A stretch of DNA of 64,000 nucleotides. It comes from Nocardioides sp. Root190. GTDB lineage: Bacteria; Actinomycetota; Actinomycetes; Propionibacteriales; Nocardioidaceae. The position numbers were made by a program, and so were the translations under genes. The stretch lies in NCBI RefSeq assembly GCF_001428565.1, contig NZ_LMIA01000012.1, positions 241,472-305,471 on the forward strand. The letters are read 5' to 3'. Shown one piece after another: positions 41,359 to 49,993 of this stretch. The number at the start of each line of letters is the position of its first letter. Position 1 is the stretch's first letter. The notes beneath the pieces were generated by a model that was given only the letters and a program-made list of their open reading frames with translations, searched no databases and had not been told where the DNA came from.

Positions 41359-42422
41359 TCGAGCAGCAGATCCGCACTCCGTTCACCGACCTGGTCGGGG
41401 TCCCGCACCCGATCGTGCAGACCGGCATGGGCTGGGTCTCCGGACCCCGTCTGGTCGCCGGCACGGCCGACGCCGGCGGTCTCGGCATCCTGGCCTCCGC
41501 GACGATGACCTTCGAGGAGCTCGAGAAGGCGATCGTCGAGGTCAAGGGACGCACCGACAAGCCCTTCGGCGTGAACCTCCGTGCCGATGCCGGTGACGCG
41601 GCGGCACGCTGCCAGCTGCTCATCGAGTACGGCGTGAAGGTCGCCTCGTTCGCGCTCGCACCCAAGCCCGAGCTGATCTCCAGGCTCAAGGAGCACGGCA
41701 TCGTCGTGATGCCGTCCATCGGCGCTGCGAAGCACGCGAAGAAGGTGGCGGCCTGGGGCGCCGACGCCGTCATGGTCCAGGGCGGCGAGGGCGGCGGGCA
41801 CACCGGACCGATCCCCACGACCCTGCTCCTGCCCACGGTGCTGGACGCGGTCGACATCCCGGTCATCGCCGCTGGTGGCTTCTACGACGGCCGGGGCCTG
41901 GCCGCCGCGCTGTCGTACGGCGCCGCCGGGGTCGGCATGGGCACGAGGTTCCTGCTGACCAAGGACTCCGCAGTGCCGGACGCGGTCAAGCAGCTCTACC
42001 TGGAGCGTGGCCTCACCGACACGGTGGTCACCGCCAAGGTCGACGGCATGCCCCACCGGATGCTGCGCACCGAGCTGGTCGAGTCCCTCGAGGAGACCTC
42101 GACCGTGCGTCGCCTCGGCCCGACCGCGCGCCGGACGCTGGAGTTCAAGAAGACCTCCGGCATGTCCTGGAGCCAGCTGCTCAAGGACGGGCGCGCCATG
42201 AAGAAGGCGCAGGGCCGCACCCTCGGCCAGATGGCGCTCGCCGCCAACACCCCGACCATGCTGCGGGCCGGTCTCGTCGAGGGCGACACCTCGGCGGGCG
42301 TTCTCGCCAGCGGTCAGGTCGTCGGCGTGATCGAGGACCTGCCGACCTGCGAGGAGCTGATCGAGCGCGTCGTGACCAGCGCCGCTGACGAGCTGCGTCG
42401 CGCTGCGTCGTACGTCCTCTGA
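41355..42422 (+). CDS. ipdC: IpdC, flavin-dependent CoA-ester oxidoreductase
   Basis: This 355-residue NPD-type TIM barrel has IVQTGMGWVSGPRLVAGTADAGGLG, QGGEGGGHTG and AAGGFYDGRGLAAALSYGAAGVGMG, which bind FMN. In the KstR2 pathway IpdC is a flavin oxidoreductase acting on ring-derived CoA esters before ring D opening. It is related to the product of 16984-18090 and is the last gene of the echA20 operon, overlapping ipdB by four bases. Confidence 0.9.
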   Translation: MIEQQIRTPFTDLVGVPHPIVQTGMGWVSGPRLVAGTADAGGLGILASATMTFEELEKAIVEVKGRTDKPFGVNLRADAGDAAARCQLLIEYGVKVASFALAPKPELISRLKEHGIVVMPSIGAAKHAKKVAAWGADAVMVQGGEGGGHTGPIPTTLLLPTVLDAVDIPVIAAGGFYDGRGLAAALSYGAAGVGMGTRFLLTKDSAVPDAVKQLYLERGLTDTVVTAKVDGMPHRMLRTELVESLEETSTVRRLGPTARRTLEFKKTSGMSWSQLLKDGRAMKKAQGRTLGQMALAANTPTMLRAGLVEGDTSAGVLASGQVVGVIEDLPTCEELIERVVTSAADELRRAASYVL

Positions 42423-42432
42423 CCCCCGGAGC

Positions 42433-42759
42433 TCAGTCCCGGGGACTCCCCTGCTGGGCGCGGCGCTCCTGGAGGCGCTGCTCGGCCTCGGCGATGAACT
42501 CGAGGCAGGGAGCCTCGCTGGCGGGGTGCCGCTCGCGGAGGTGGAAGGTCCAACGGTCCATGGTCGCCATGAAGCCGTTGTCGTCACCGGGGCGGTAGGC
42601 CGACCACGGTCGCTCGCCCTTCGACGTCGTGGTGGTGCACTCGGTGCAGGTGATCTTGTAGACGAACTGCTCCTGCTGGTCGACCTCGATGCGCACCCGC
42701 GCCAGGGGACCTGCCTGCGCACCTGCCTTGCGCTCCCGAGCGGAACGGCTCGCCACCAT
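42433..42759 (-). CDS. Hypothetical protein with a CxxC motif
   Basis: This 108-residue soluble protein starts with basic residues and has YKITCTECTTTTSKGERPW, a Cys-x2-Cys that could bind zinc with a later HLRERH and Cys. GGAGG lies before ATG 42759. The protein is acidic near its C-terminus (EFIAEAEQRLQERRA). The function is unknown. It is the first of six non-steroid genes between ipdC and fadA6. Confidence 0.65.
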   Translation of the reverse strand: MVASRSARERKAGAQAGPLARVRIEVDQQEQFVYKITCTECTTTTSKGERPWSAYRPGDDNGFMATMDRWTFHLRERHPASEAPCLEFIAEAEQRLQERRAQQGSPRD

Positions 42760-42852
42760 GTCAGCCTCCTGGCCTCGTCGGACCAGCGAGCCTACCGACG
42801 CGGTGCCCGCGGTGTCGGACCCCTCCCCTACTGTTCGTCACGTGAGGCACCG

Positions 42853-43122
42853 ATGAGCAAGATGGACGCAGTGCGCGCGATGCGCGAGGCCAGGTACGCC
42901 GAGGCCCAGGCCCGGTCGAGCAAGCCCGCCGCCGGCGCGGCGAGGAACGCCCCGACGCCGAAGGCCGCCGCGGCGCCGAAGAAGGCGACCAAGCCGGTCG
43001 CAACCCCCGACGCCGCCGGCGAGGACGCCGCGACCGAGGAGCTGTGCGGTCACCGCAACATGAGCGGGCGCACCTGCACCCGCGAGCGCGGGCACTCCGC
43101 CAAGTCGCACCGCTACTCCTGA
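42853..43122 (+). CDS. Ala/Lys-rich protein with a Cys-His motif
   Basis: The 89-residue protein has a basic Ala/Pro/Lys-rich N-terminal part (KAAAAPKKATKPVATPDAA). A compact tail (LCGHRNMSGRTCTRERGHSA) follows with CxH...C...H, a possible small zinc site. A TACTGT hexamer (42829-42834) and GAGG near 42844 give a short leader. Its 3' end overlaps the convergent acetyltransferase gene by ten bases. The function is unknown. Confidence 0.65.
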   Translation: MSKMDAVRAMREARYAEAQARSSKPAAGAARNAPTPKAAAAPKKATKPVATPDAAGEDAATEELCGHRNMSGRTCTRERGHSAKSHRYS

Positions 43123-44114
43123 GCGTCGCCCAGCGATCGCTGGTAGGCCCACTCGCGTCCGAGGACCTGGTAGCCCAGCACCTCGTTGACGCCGATCATG
43201 TGGTCGTTGGACTCCGCGTTCCACGTGTCGATGGTCGTCAGGTCCGGCGCCGCCTCGCGCAGCCAGCGCAGCATCTCGACCTTGAGCAGCAGGCCCAGCC
43301 GGTGCCCCCGGTGGGCCCGCACCACCGACGTGTCGTGCTGGTCGCCCCAGGTCGGGTCCGCGCTGGTCGTGGTCACCACGGTCTGTGCAGCGAGGTCGTC
43401 GCTCGGGCGGTGCCGCGCGACGATGCGATGGATCTGCTCGCCCCGGCCAGCCATCGCGGTCTCGTAGGCACGCATCCGGGTCGCGTCGAAGACCTCGTCC
43501 TCGTAGTCGAGGTCCCCGATCGGCGCGTCGTTGATCGCCGAGGCCATCTCGGCGAGCGCGTCCAGCCGCTCCTCGGGCGTGGGCACCGGCCACCGCTCCA
43601 GGACGTAGTCACGCGCGAACGGCAGCGCCGCGTCGTACCTCTCGTCCAACCTCGGCCAGTCGACATCGGCGAGGACCTGGCGTCGGTTGATCGAGGAGAG
43701 CTTGCGCTCGAACCCGTGACGTGAGGCGAAGGCGTCCGCAGCCGCCGACTCCCACGCCTCGCAGCCCACACTCGTGCGCCCCAGCCGCGCCACCTCGCTC
43801 AGCAGCTGCTCGATCATCGCAGTGCCGTGTCCCTTGCGACGCTCGTGCGGCAGGACCTCGACACGCAGCCAGGCGAGGTCGAGGTTGTCGTACTCGCTGG
43901 TGCCGATCGCGCACCAGCCGACCGCTCGCCCCTCGACCACCGCGAGGTACGGCGTGTCCGGCTCCTCGTCCCAGCCGTGGCGGAACCGACCCGCGCCCAG
44001 GGCGGGCGTCTGACGACGGTTCCAGGGGGCATCGGCGGCCGACACGGCGTTCGTCACGGCGGACCAGGTCTCGAGGGCGGCCACGTCGTCGGGGCCGAAG
44101 GGATGCAACTCCAT
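43113..44114 (-). CDS. Double GNAT acetyltransferase
   Basis: The 333-residue protein has two GNAT modules. In the first (about residues 1-150), LRVEVLPHERRKGHGTAMIEQLL is the acetyl-CoA loop. In the second (about 170-325), SVVRAHRGHRLGLLLKVEMLRWL plays that role. I start at ATG 44114; ATG 44126 is also possible. Tandem-GNAT actinobacterial proteins resemble mycothiol synthase in layout, but the substrate here is unknown. It is cytoplasmic. Confidence 0.82.
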   Translation of the reverse strand: MELHPFGPDDVAALETWSAVTNAVSAADAPWNRRQTPALGAGRFRHGWDEEPDTPYLAVVEGRAVGWCAIGTSEYDNLDLAWLRVEVLPHERRKGHGTAMIEQLLSEVARLGRTSVGCEAWESAAADAFASRHGFERKLSSINRRQVLADVDWPRLDERYDAALPFARDYVLERWPVPTPEERLDALAEMASAINDAPIGDLDYEDEVFDATRMRAYETAMAGRGEQIHRIVARHRPSDDLAAQTVVTTTSADPTWGDQHDTSVVRAHRGHRLGLLLKVEMLRWLREAAPDLTTIDTWNAESNDHMIGVNEVLGYQVLGREWAYQRSLGDAQE

Positions 44115-44155
44115 GCTCAGCAGCATGCGATGTCGGGGCGCGCGATGCCACTCGA

Positions 44156-44161
44156 TATTCT
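44156..44161 (+). promoter_or_regulatory. Putative leaderless -10 (TATTCT)
   Basis: TATTCT lies six bases before GTG 44168 and supports that start. Confidence 0.5.
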
Positions 44162-44167
44162 TGGTCG

Positions 44168-44515
44168 GTGACGCAGCAACCGGCTCCGCGCCGACGGCAC
44201 CTGATGGATCCCAACGCCCCACGCAAGGCTCCGGATCCGCGCGACCTCGAGCGACTGCAGCGGGTCCAGCGACGGGTGATCTCGGTGCTGGCCATCACCA
44301 CGGTCCTGCACCTGGCCGCCGGCTTGGTGATCGCCGCCGACCACGTCGACCCCGACCGCCTCGATGCCCGGATCGGGCTCAACGTCATCGCGTCGGCGTT
44401 CATGACCGGCGGCATCGCCGCCACCCTGCTCCTCAATGGCCGCCGATGGCTCTCGCCGTGGCTCCTGCTGGGCCTGGTGCCCTGCCTGGTCGGCCTGTGG
44501 TGGACGGTCCTGTGA
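44168..44515 (+). CDS. Three-helix membrane protein
   Basis: The 115-residue protein has a basic cytoplasmic head (residues 1-35, rich in Arg and Pro). Helices follow at about 36-55 (VISVLAITTVLHLAAGLVIAA), 67-87 (IGLNVIASAFMTGGIAATLLL) and 92-112 (LSPWLLLGLVPCLVGLWWTVL). The leaderless TATTCT supports GTG 44168. No function is recognised. The gene is divergent to the acetyltransferase. Confidence 0.7.
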   Translation: MTQQPAPRRRHLMDPNAPRKAPDPRDLERLQRVQRRVISVLAITTVLHLAAGLVIAADHVDPDRLDARIGLNVIASAFMTGGIAATLLLNGRRWLSPWLLLGLVPCLVGLWWTVL

Positions 44516-44521
44516 GAGCCG

Positions 44522-45373
44522 TCAGTCCTCGCTGATCTCGACCGGGTACACGTCGTGCTCGGTACCCGCGGCGAGCGTGAAGCCCCAGCCGGTCGGGAGC
44601 GCGACGTAGGGCCAGATGGCGGGATGCGCCCGGTACATGTCCTGGAGCGTGGCGACCGTGAAACCGACCGTCCTGCTGACCTCCTCGAAGTCGTCGTTCT
44701 CGGCGAACACGACCCACCCGGTGTCCCGGCGCGACGCGTCAGCGGGGAACCGGGCGCCGTAGACGAGGAGGGACTGTGGGGTGAGGTTCTTGGCCAGCAG
44801 TCCGCTGCCCATCGGCCACGGCGGCTCCGGGCGCGCACCGACCCGGTCGCACACCTCCTGCTGGTCGCTGCGCAGGCGCGGCGGGGCGAGGCGATCCATC
44901 GCAGACGACGGGTCCACTCCCGGATTGTCGGGATCGGCCTCCCACTTCGCGAGGAACGCCAGGTAGTCATCGAAGCGGTCGACCCGCGCACCGGTGGCGA
45001 TCAGGTGGGACAGCGGAATCCGCAGCCGGTCGTTGGGCAGGAGGCGGGTGTGGGTGCCGAACGGGAGGTTGTCCAGAGCGCATTCGACCGTGTCGCCCTC
45101 TACCTCCAGCACGATGGCCCACATCCTCTCCACCTGCGCGACGAGGCGGGGGTGGCCTGCCTCGTCGTACGGCGTCAGGCCGTCGCGCACCACGTCAGCG
45201 ATCGTGGCGACCTGGAACATCGCGCGCACCATGCTCCCGGGCCCCAGGGCGCCGAGCTCCGCCGCGGTCGGCATCGCGAAGGTGTCCGGGTGCTGGGCTG
45301 CCGTCGGACGGGGGTCGAGCAGCTCCCATCCACCGTGGGCGAGCAGGGCCGACACGTCCCGGGAATCGGTCAT
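44522..45373 (-). CDS. DUF2314/DUF2185-like protein
   Basis: The 283-residue soluble protein appears to have two domains. The N-terminal part contains VERMWAIVLEVEGDTVECALDNLPFG, similar to the ERMWVxV...LxN pattern of DUF2314. The C-terminal part has YGARFPADASRRDTGWVVFAENDD, like the GW motif of DUF2185 immunity proteins. This combination is judged by eye only. The gene lies in the six-gene insertion between ipdC and fadA6 and has no evident link to sterol use. Confidence 0.65.
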   Translation of the reverse strand: MTDSRDVSALLAHGGWELLDPRPTAAQHPDTFAMPTAAELGALGPGSMVRAMFQVATIADVVRDGLTPYDEAGHPRLVAQVERMWAIVLEVEGDTVECALDNLPFGTHTRLLPNDRLRIPLSHLIATGARVDRFDDYLAFLAKWEADPDNPGVDPSSAMDRLAPPRLRSDQQEVCDRVGARPEPPWPMGSGLLAKNLTPQSLLVYGARFPADASRRDTGWVVFAENDDFEEVSRTVGFTVATLQDMYRAHPAIWPYVALPTGWGFTLAAGTEHDVYPVEISED

Positions 45374-45446
45374 GGCCCCGGAGCGTACCGGTGGGTCGAC
45401 GCGCGAGCCCGCTCAGGTTCGGCGATCTCCTGCCGACCGGAGGGGC

Positions 45447-46142
45447 ATGGCGGCGACGCGTCCGGTCGAGACGACAGCGGAGACGGTCCACCCCGCCCTG
45501 CTCCAGGCGGTGACCCTGACGTTGCGCCCGACCCACGGCGCCCCGGTCACGGTGGAGACGAGGGTCCTCGACGCCGAGCCACAGAGCGACGGCACCGCCA
45601 CCATCGTGGTCGCCTGTCCGGAGGGCCTGGACCCCCACGAGCACCACTTCGACGCGACCGTCAGCTGGACCTACCCGCTCGGTCGCATGGAGTGCACCGT
45701 GAGCACGCGTCCCGGAACCCGGAACTACGGCCGGGTCTGGCTCCTGCGCCCCTCCGCGCCACCCTCACGCCTCCAGCAGCGGGCGTACTTCCGGGCACGC
45801 CTCGCCGTCCCCGTGGCCCTCAGCTGGCCGCAGGAACCGCCGACGCCTGACGTGGGCGAGGAGACCGGCGCCCACGAGGTCCTCGGCACCGCGATCGACC
45901 TCAGCGAGGGCGGTCTGCTCGCTTCGACCGGTCTGCCGCTGCCTCCGGTCGGCGCCGCCGTCACGGCGACGGTCCGCATCGACGGCGAGAACCTCGAGCA
46001 ACAGGCCCGGATCGTGCGCCACGTCCAGTTCGCGGGCGGCGGTTCCGGCATCGCCGCGAGCTTCGTCGATCCGACGACCCACGGCGACCGCATCCGCCGG
46101 CTCGTCTTCGAGACCGAGCGGCGGCGCCGCCGTCCGCGATGA
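45447..46142 (+). CDS. PilZ-domain c-di-GMP-binding protein
   Basis: The 231-residue protein has an N-terminal YcgR-like beta domain (about residues 15-100). A PilZ domain follows with the arginine-containing linker LQQRAYFRARLAV and the second motif TAIDLSEGGLLAS, the standard c-di-GMP contacts. GGAGGGG precedes ATG 45447. Such proteins connect c-di-GMP to motility or cell-surface functions; the target is unknown. Its transcript runs towards fadA6. Confidence 0.88.
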   Translation: MAATRPVETTAETVHPALLQAVTLTLRPTHGAPVTVETRVLDAEPQSDGTATIVVACPEGLDPHEHHFDATVSWTYPLGRMECTVSTRPGTRNYGRVWLLRPSAPPSRLQQRAYFRARLAVPVALSWPQEPPTPDVGEETGAHEVLGTAIDLSEGGLLASTGLPLPPVGAAVTATVRIDGENLEQQARIVRHVQFAGGGSGIAASFVDPTTHGDRIRRLVFETERRRRRPR

Positions 46143-46166
46143 GTGATCCGCAGTGAAGAGTCCAGC

Positions 46167-47333
46167 TCAGCCGAGGCGCTCGATGATCGTGACGTTGGCC
46201 TGACCGCCGCCCTCGCACATGGTCTGCAGGCCATAGCGGCCGCCGGTGCGCTCGAGCTCGTTCAGCATCGTGGTCATCAACCGCGTGCCGGTCGCACCGA
46301 TCGGGTGGCCCAGGGCGATGCCGCCGCCGTTGACGTTGACCTTCTCGTGCGGCGCGCCCGTCTCCTTCATCCACGCCAGGGCGACCGAGGCGAAGGCCTC
46401 GTTGCACTCGAACAGGTCGATGTCGTCGATGGCGATGCCCGACTTCTCCACCGCGTGCCTGGTCGCCGCGATCGGACCGGTGAGCATCCACACCGGGTCG
46501 TCGCCGCGCACGGACAGGTGCACGATCCGCGCCCGCGGGGTGAGCCCGTGGTCCTTGACGGCCTGCTCGGAGGCGATCAGCATCGCCGACGAGCCGTCAC
46601 AGATCTGGGACGCGACCGCGGCCGTGATCCGGCCTCCCGGAGCGAGCGGCTGGAGCCCGGCCATCTTCTCCAGCGAGGTCTCGCGCGGGCACTGGTCGAC
46701 CTCGAAGACGGTCCCGTCCTCGAGGGTCAACGGCACGATCTCCCGGGCGAAACGGCCCTCGGCGATGGCGGTCCGGGCGCGCTGGTGCGAGGCCAGGGCG
46801 AAGGCCTCCATCTCCTCGCGCGTGATGTCCCACTTCTCGGCGATCATCTCGGCCGAGCGGAACTGGCTGACCTCCTGGTCGCCGTACCTCTTGAGCCAAC
46901 CCGGCGACTCCGCGAACGGCGTCGAGAAGCCGTACTGCTGACCGGCGAGCATCGCCGAGGAGATCGGGATCGCGCTCATGTTCTGGACGCCGCCGGCGAC
47001 CACGAGGTCCTGGGTGCCGGACAGCACGCCCTGGGCGGCGAAGTGCACGGCCTGCTGCGAGGAGCCGCACTGCCGGTCGATGGTCACGCCGGGCACGTGG
47101 TCCGGCAGGCCCGCGACCAGCCAGGCGGTGCGGGCGACGTCACCGGCCTGCGAGCCGATCGTGTCGCAGCAGCCCAGGATCACGTCGTCGACGGCTCCCG
47201 GGTCGACCCCGGTGCGCTCGACGAGCGCCGCGAGGGTGTGGGCCGCGAGGTCGGCGGAGTGCACGCCCGCGAGGGCGCCGCCCCGCTTGCCGACCGCGCT
47301 GCGGGCGGCGTCGATGATGTAGGCCTCAGCCAT
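46167..47333 (-). CDS. fadA6: Thiolase FadA6
   Basis: The 388-residue thiolase has the nucleophile in IDRQCGSSQQAVHF, CNEAFASVAL, the His motif GHPIGATG and second Cys TMCEGGGQ. FadA6 performs thiolytic cleavage in the last steps of C/D-ring catabolism. ATG 47333 overlaps the kstR2 3' end by eight bases, so the two are coupled, matching Rv3556c-Rv3557c. The operon runs fadE30-ipdF-kstR2-fadA6. Confidence 0.9.
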   Translation of the reverse strand: MAEAYIIDAARSAVGKRGGALAGVHSADLAAHTLAALVERTGVDPGAVDDVILGCCDTIGSQAGDVARTAWLVAGLPDHVPGVTIDRQCGSSQQAVHFAAQGVLSGTQDLVVAGGVQNMSAIPISSAMLAGQQYGFSTPFAESPGWLKRYGDQEVSQFRSAEMIAEKWDITREEMEAFALASHQRARTAIAEGRFAREIVPLTLEDGTVFEVDQCPRETSLEKMAGLQPLAPGGRITAAVASQICDGSSAMLIASEQAVKDHGLTPRARIVHLSVRGDDPVWMLTGPIAATRHAVEKSGIAIDDIDLFECNEAFASVALAWMKETGAPHEKVNVNGGGIALGHPIGATGTRLMTTMLNELERTGGRYGLQTMCEGGGQANVTIIERLG

Positions 47334-47952
47334 GGTTCTTCCCTTCAACAGCGATCCCGTCGAGCAGGATGCGCACGTACTGATCGGCAATGTCGGTGTG
47401 CGTGAGGTCGCGGCCGGGGCGGTACCACCGCACGGCGACCCACACGGTGTCGCGGATGAAGCGGTAGGTGAGCGTCACGTCGAGGTCCGCACGCAGGACC
47501 CCCGTGCGCACGCCCTCCTCGATGAGGGTGACCCACACCTGCCGCGACTGCGCGTTGCGGTCGGCGAGGTAGCCGAAGCGCTCGAAGCTCCCGAGGTGGT
47601 TGGCGTCGTTCTGGAAGATCGCGACCTCGTGCGGGTGCTTGTCGATCGCCTCGAAGGACACCCGGACCGCGGCCTCGAGCTTGCTGCGGGCGTCGTCCCC
47701 GCTGGCGAGGATCGCGTCGTACTGCCCGAACAGCTCCTCCTGGAAGGCCACCAGGATCTCGTCGACCATCGACTCCTTGGAGTCGAAGTGGTGGTAGAGG
47801 CTGCCGGACAGGATGCCCGCGGCGTCGGCGATGTCGCGGACCGTCGTGTTGCGAAAGCCCTTCTCCGCGAACTGCTGTGCCGCGATGGCGAGCAGCTGCT
47901 CGCGGCGGCTGGGTCCGGCGCCGGTCGGGTCAGGCGTGCTGGCTGCTGACAC
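47326..47952 (-). CDS. kstR2: TetR-family repressor KstR2
   Basis: The 208-residue TetR protein has the N-terminal HTH (about residues 20-60; NTTVRDIADAAGILSGSLYHHF SKE-type) and a C-terminal ligand domain ending YRFIRDTVWVAVRWYRPGRD. These blocks match KstR2 of M. tuberculosis (Rv3557c) as I recall it. KstR2 represses the C/D-ring genes and is relieved by the propionate-derived CoA ester made by FadD3. It is the third gene of an operon it should repress. GTG 47952 overlaps ipdF by 23 bases; a later start is possible. Confidence 0.92.
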   Translation of the reverse strand: MSAASTPDPTGAGPSRREQLLAIAAQQFAEKGFRNTTVRDIADAAGILSGSLYHHFDSKESMVDEILVAFQEELFGQYDAILASGDDARSKLEAAVRVSFEAIDKHPHEVAIFQNDANHLGSFERFGYLADRNAQSRQVWVTLIEEGVRTGVLRADLDVTLTYRFIRDTVWVAVRWYRPGRDLTHTDIADQYVRILLDGIAVEGKNHG

Positions 47953-48733
47953 TGATCACCTCACCGGTCAGGTACGACGAGTAGCCGCTGGCGAGGAAGA
48001 CCATCACGTTCGCAACCTCCCACGGAGCCGCCGCACGGCCAAATGCCTCGCGCTGCTTGAGCTCGACCAGCAGCTCGGCCGAGGTGACCTTCTCGAGGAA
48101 CGGATGCATCGCCAGGCTCGGCGAGACCGCATTGACCCGGATTCCGTGCGGTGCGAGGTCGAGCGCGGCACAGCGGGTCAGTGCCATCACGCCCGCCTTG
48201 GCAGCGGCGTAGTGCGCCTGGCCCTCCTGGGCACGCCATCCGATCACGGAGGCGTTGTTGACGATGACGCCTGCCTTGCCGGCAGCGACGAAGCGCTGAC
48301 CAGCAGCCCGGGTCGCACGCATCGTGCCGTTCAGGGTGATGTCGATGACGCGGTTCCACGCCTCGTCGGTGACCTCGAGGATCGAGTCGGTTCCGCCCAG
48401 TCCTGCGTTGTTGATGAGGACGTCGACGCCGCCGAACTCGTCGGCCGCATCGAGCAGCGCCTGGACGTCCGCCTCCTGGGTGACGTCGCAGACGAGCTGA
48501 CGGACCCGCTCGGCGCCGAACTCGGCCGCGAGCGCGTCCTCGGCCTCCTGGAGCCGGCGGGCGTGGGTGTCGCTGAACACGACTGCCTTCGCCCCTTCCT
48601 CCAGGGCGCGACGGACGACGGCGGCACCGATGCCGGCACCGGCCGCAGCGGTCACCACGACGACCTTGCCGGCCAGCAGGTCGTGGCCGGGCACGTAGTC
48701 AGGGGTGGGCTGCTCGGGACGCAGGGCGGTCAT
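47930..48733 (-). CDS. ipdF: SDR dehydrogenase IpdF
   Basis: This 267-residue SDR has cofactor motif AAAGAGIGAAVVRR, NNAGLGGTDS and active-site YAAAK with upstream Ser in NNASVIGW. In the KstR2 pathway IpdF oxidises the 5-hydroxyl of the propionyl-CoA intermediate. It overlaps fadE30 by one base and kstR2 by 23 bases. The C-terminus SYLTGEVISVSSQHA is typical of the enzyme group. Confidence 0.88.
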   Translation of the reverse strand: MTALRPEQPTPDYVPGHDLLAGKVVVVTAAAGAGIGAAVVRRALEEGAKAVVFSDTHARRLQEAEDALAAEFGAERVRQLVCDVTQEADVQALLDAADEFGGVDVLINNAGLGGTDSILEVTDEAWNRVIDITLNGTMRATRAAGQRFVAAGKAGVIVNNASVIGWRAQEGQAHYAAAKAGVMALTRCAALDLAPHGIRVNAVSPSLAMHPFLEKVTSAELLVELKQREAFGRAAAPWEVANVMVFLASGYSSYLTGEVISVSSQHA

Positions 48734-49953
48734 CAGGTTCCCTTCGGTTCACGCGGAAGGCCGAGCACACGCTCGGCCAGGATGTTCTTCTGGACCTCGT
48801 CACTGCCGCCGTACAAAGTGTCGGCGCGGGAGAAGAGGAAGAGTCGCTGGTGCTCGTCCAGGTCGTAGCCCCCTGGACCGGCCGGGCCTGTCGACCGGGC
48901 CAGCAGACCTTCGGCCCCGGCGACGTCCATCGCCACCTCGCCGAGGGTGCGGTGCCAGTTGGCCCAGGCCAGCTTGAAGATCGAGCCGGCGCCACCCCCG
49001 GCTGCGGAGTCCTGCCCGCCCTCGACCAGGGCGAGCGTGCGGAGCGCGAAGGAGCGGATCACGGCGAGCTCGGTCTTCATGGAGGCCAGTCGGTCACGGA
49101 TGACCGGGTCGTCGATCGCGCCGTTGGCCTTCGCGCGGTCGACGACGGACGCGAGCTCGCGGGCGAATCCGACGGTCTGGCCCAGCGTCGACACGCCGCG
49201 CTCGAAGCCGAGCAGGCCCATCGCGACGCCCCACCCGTTGCCGGGCTCCCCCACGACCAGGTCGCCGGCGGTGCGGGCGCCGGTGAAGAAGACCTCGTTG
49301 AACTCCGAGCCGCTGGTCAGCTGCTCGATGGGCCGGATCTCCACGCCCTCCTGGTCGAGCGGGACCAGCAGGAAGGAGAGGCCCTGGTGGCGTGCGGAAC
49401 CGGCCTCGGTGCGGGCGACGACGAAGCACCAGTCGGACAGGTGCGCGAGCGAGGTCCACACCTTCTGACCGTCGATCACCCACTCGCCCGTGCTCTCGTC
49501 GCGGCGGGCACGGGTCTGCACGTTCGCGAGGTCGGAGCCGGCATTGGGCTCGGAATAGCCCTGTGACCACAGCTCGCGAACCGCCACGATCTCCGGCAGG
49601 AAGCGCTTCTTGTGCTCCTCGGTGCCGAACGCGATCAGGGTCGGCCCGAGCAGCTGCTCGCCGAGGTGGTTGACGCCGGCAGGTGCGTCGGCACGGGCGT
49701 ACTCCTCGTGGAAGATCACCTGCTGCCACAGCGAGAGGCCGCGGCCGCCGTGCTCGGTCGGCCAGCCGACGGCGGTCCAGCCGTGCTCGGCGAGGTGCCG
49801 GTTCCAGGCGAGTCGTTCGTCGTGGGCCTCGTGCTCCCGTCCGGGGCCGCCGAGGCCGCGCAAGGACGCCCACTCGCCGGTGAGGTGCTCGGCGAGCCAG
49901 GTGCGCACCTCCTCGCGGAAGGCGCGGTCGGCTGCACTCTCGGTCAGGTCCAC
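48733..49953 (-). CDS. fadE30: Acyl-CoA dehydrogenase FadE30
   Basis: The 406-residue flavoenzyme has YSEPNAGSDLANVQT in the FAD-binding middle domain, a C-terminal helical domain with RTLGEVAMDVAGAEGLL, and the tail YGGSDEVQKNILAERVLGLPREPKG. FadE30 dehydrogenates the propionyl-CoA side chain of the C/D-ring intermediate. GTG 49953 follows TATGCT by six bases, so the operon is predicted to be leaderless from the KstR2 box. Confidence 0.88.
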   Translation of the reverse strand: MDLTESAADRAFREEVRTWLAEHLTGEWASLRGLGGPGREHEAHDERLAWNRHLAEHGWTAVGWPTEHGGRGLSLWQQVIFHEEYARADAPAGVNHLGEQLLGPTLIAFGTEEHKKRFLPEIVAVRELWSQGYSEPNAGSDLANVQTRARRDESTGEWVIDGQKVWTSLAHLSDWCFVVARTEAGSARHQGLSFLLVPLDQEGVEIRPIEQLTSGSEFNEVFFTGARTAGDLVVGEPGNGWGVAMGLLGFERGVSTLGQTVGFARELASVVDRAKANGAIDDPVIRDRLASMKTELAVIRSFALRTLALVEGGQDSAAGGGAGSIFKLAWANWHRTLGEVAMDVAGAEGLLARSTGPAGPGGYDLDEHQRLFLFSRADTLYGGSDEVQKNILAERVLGLPREPKGT

Positions 49954-49963
49954 ACGGGGAGCA

Positions 49964-49987
49964 TACCAAGCAAATGCTTGGTAGGGT
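49964..49987. promoter_or_regulatory. Probable KstR2 operator, fadE30/fadD3
   Basis: TACCAAGCAAATGCTTGGTA (49964-49983) is identical to the box before echA20. Its ends overlap the minus-strand -10 TATGCT and the plus-strand -10 TAGGGT (49982-49987), each six bases from its start codon. Confidence 0.85.
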
Positions 49988-49993
49988 GTCGGC

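Noticed and set aside
47326..47952. KstR instead of KstR2
   Set aside because: The ligand-domain block YRFIRDTVWVAVRWYRPG and the neighbours ipdF and fadA6 fit KstR2; no kstR gene is seen in the window.
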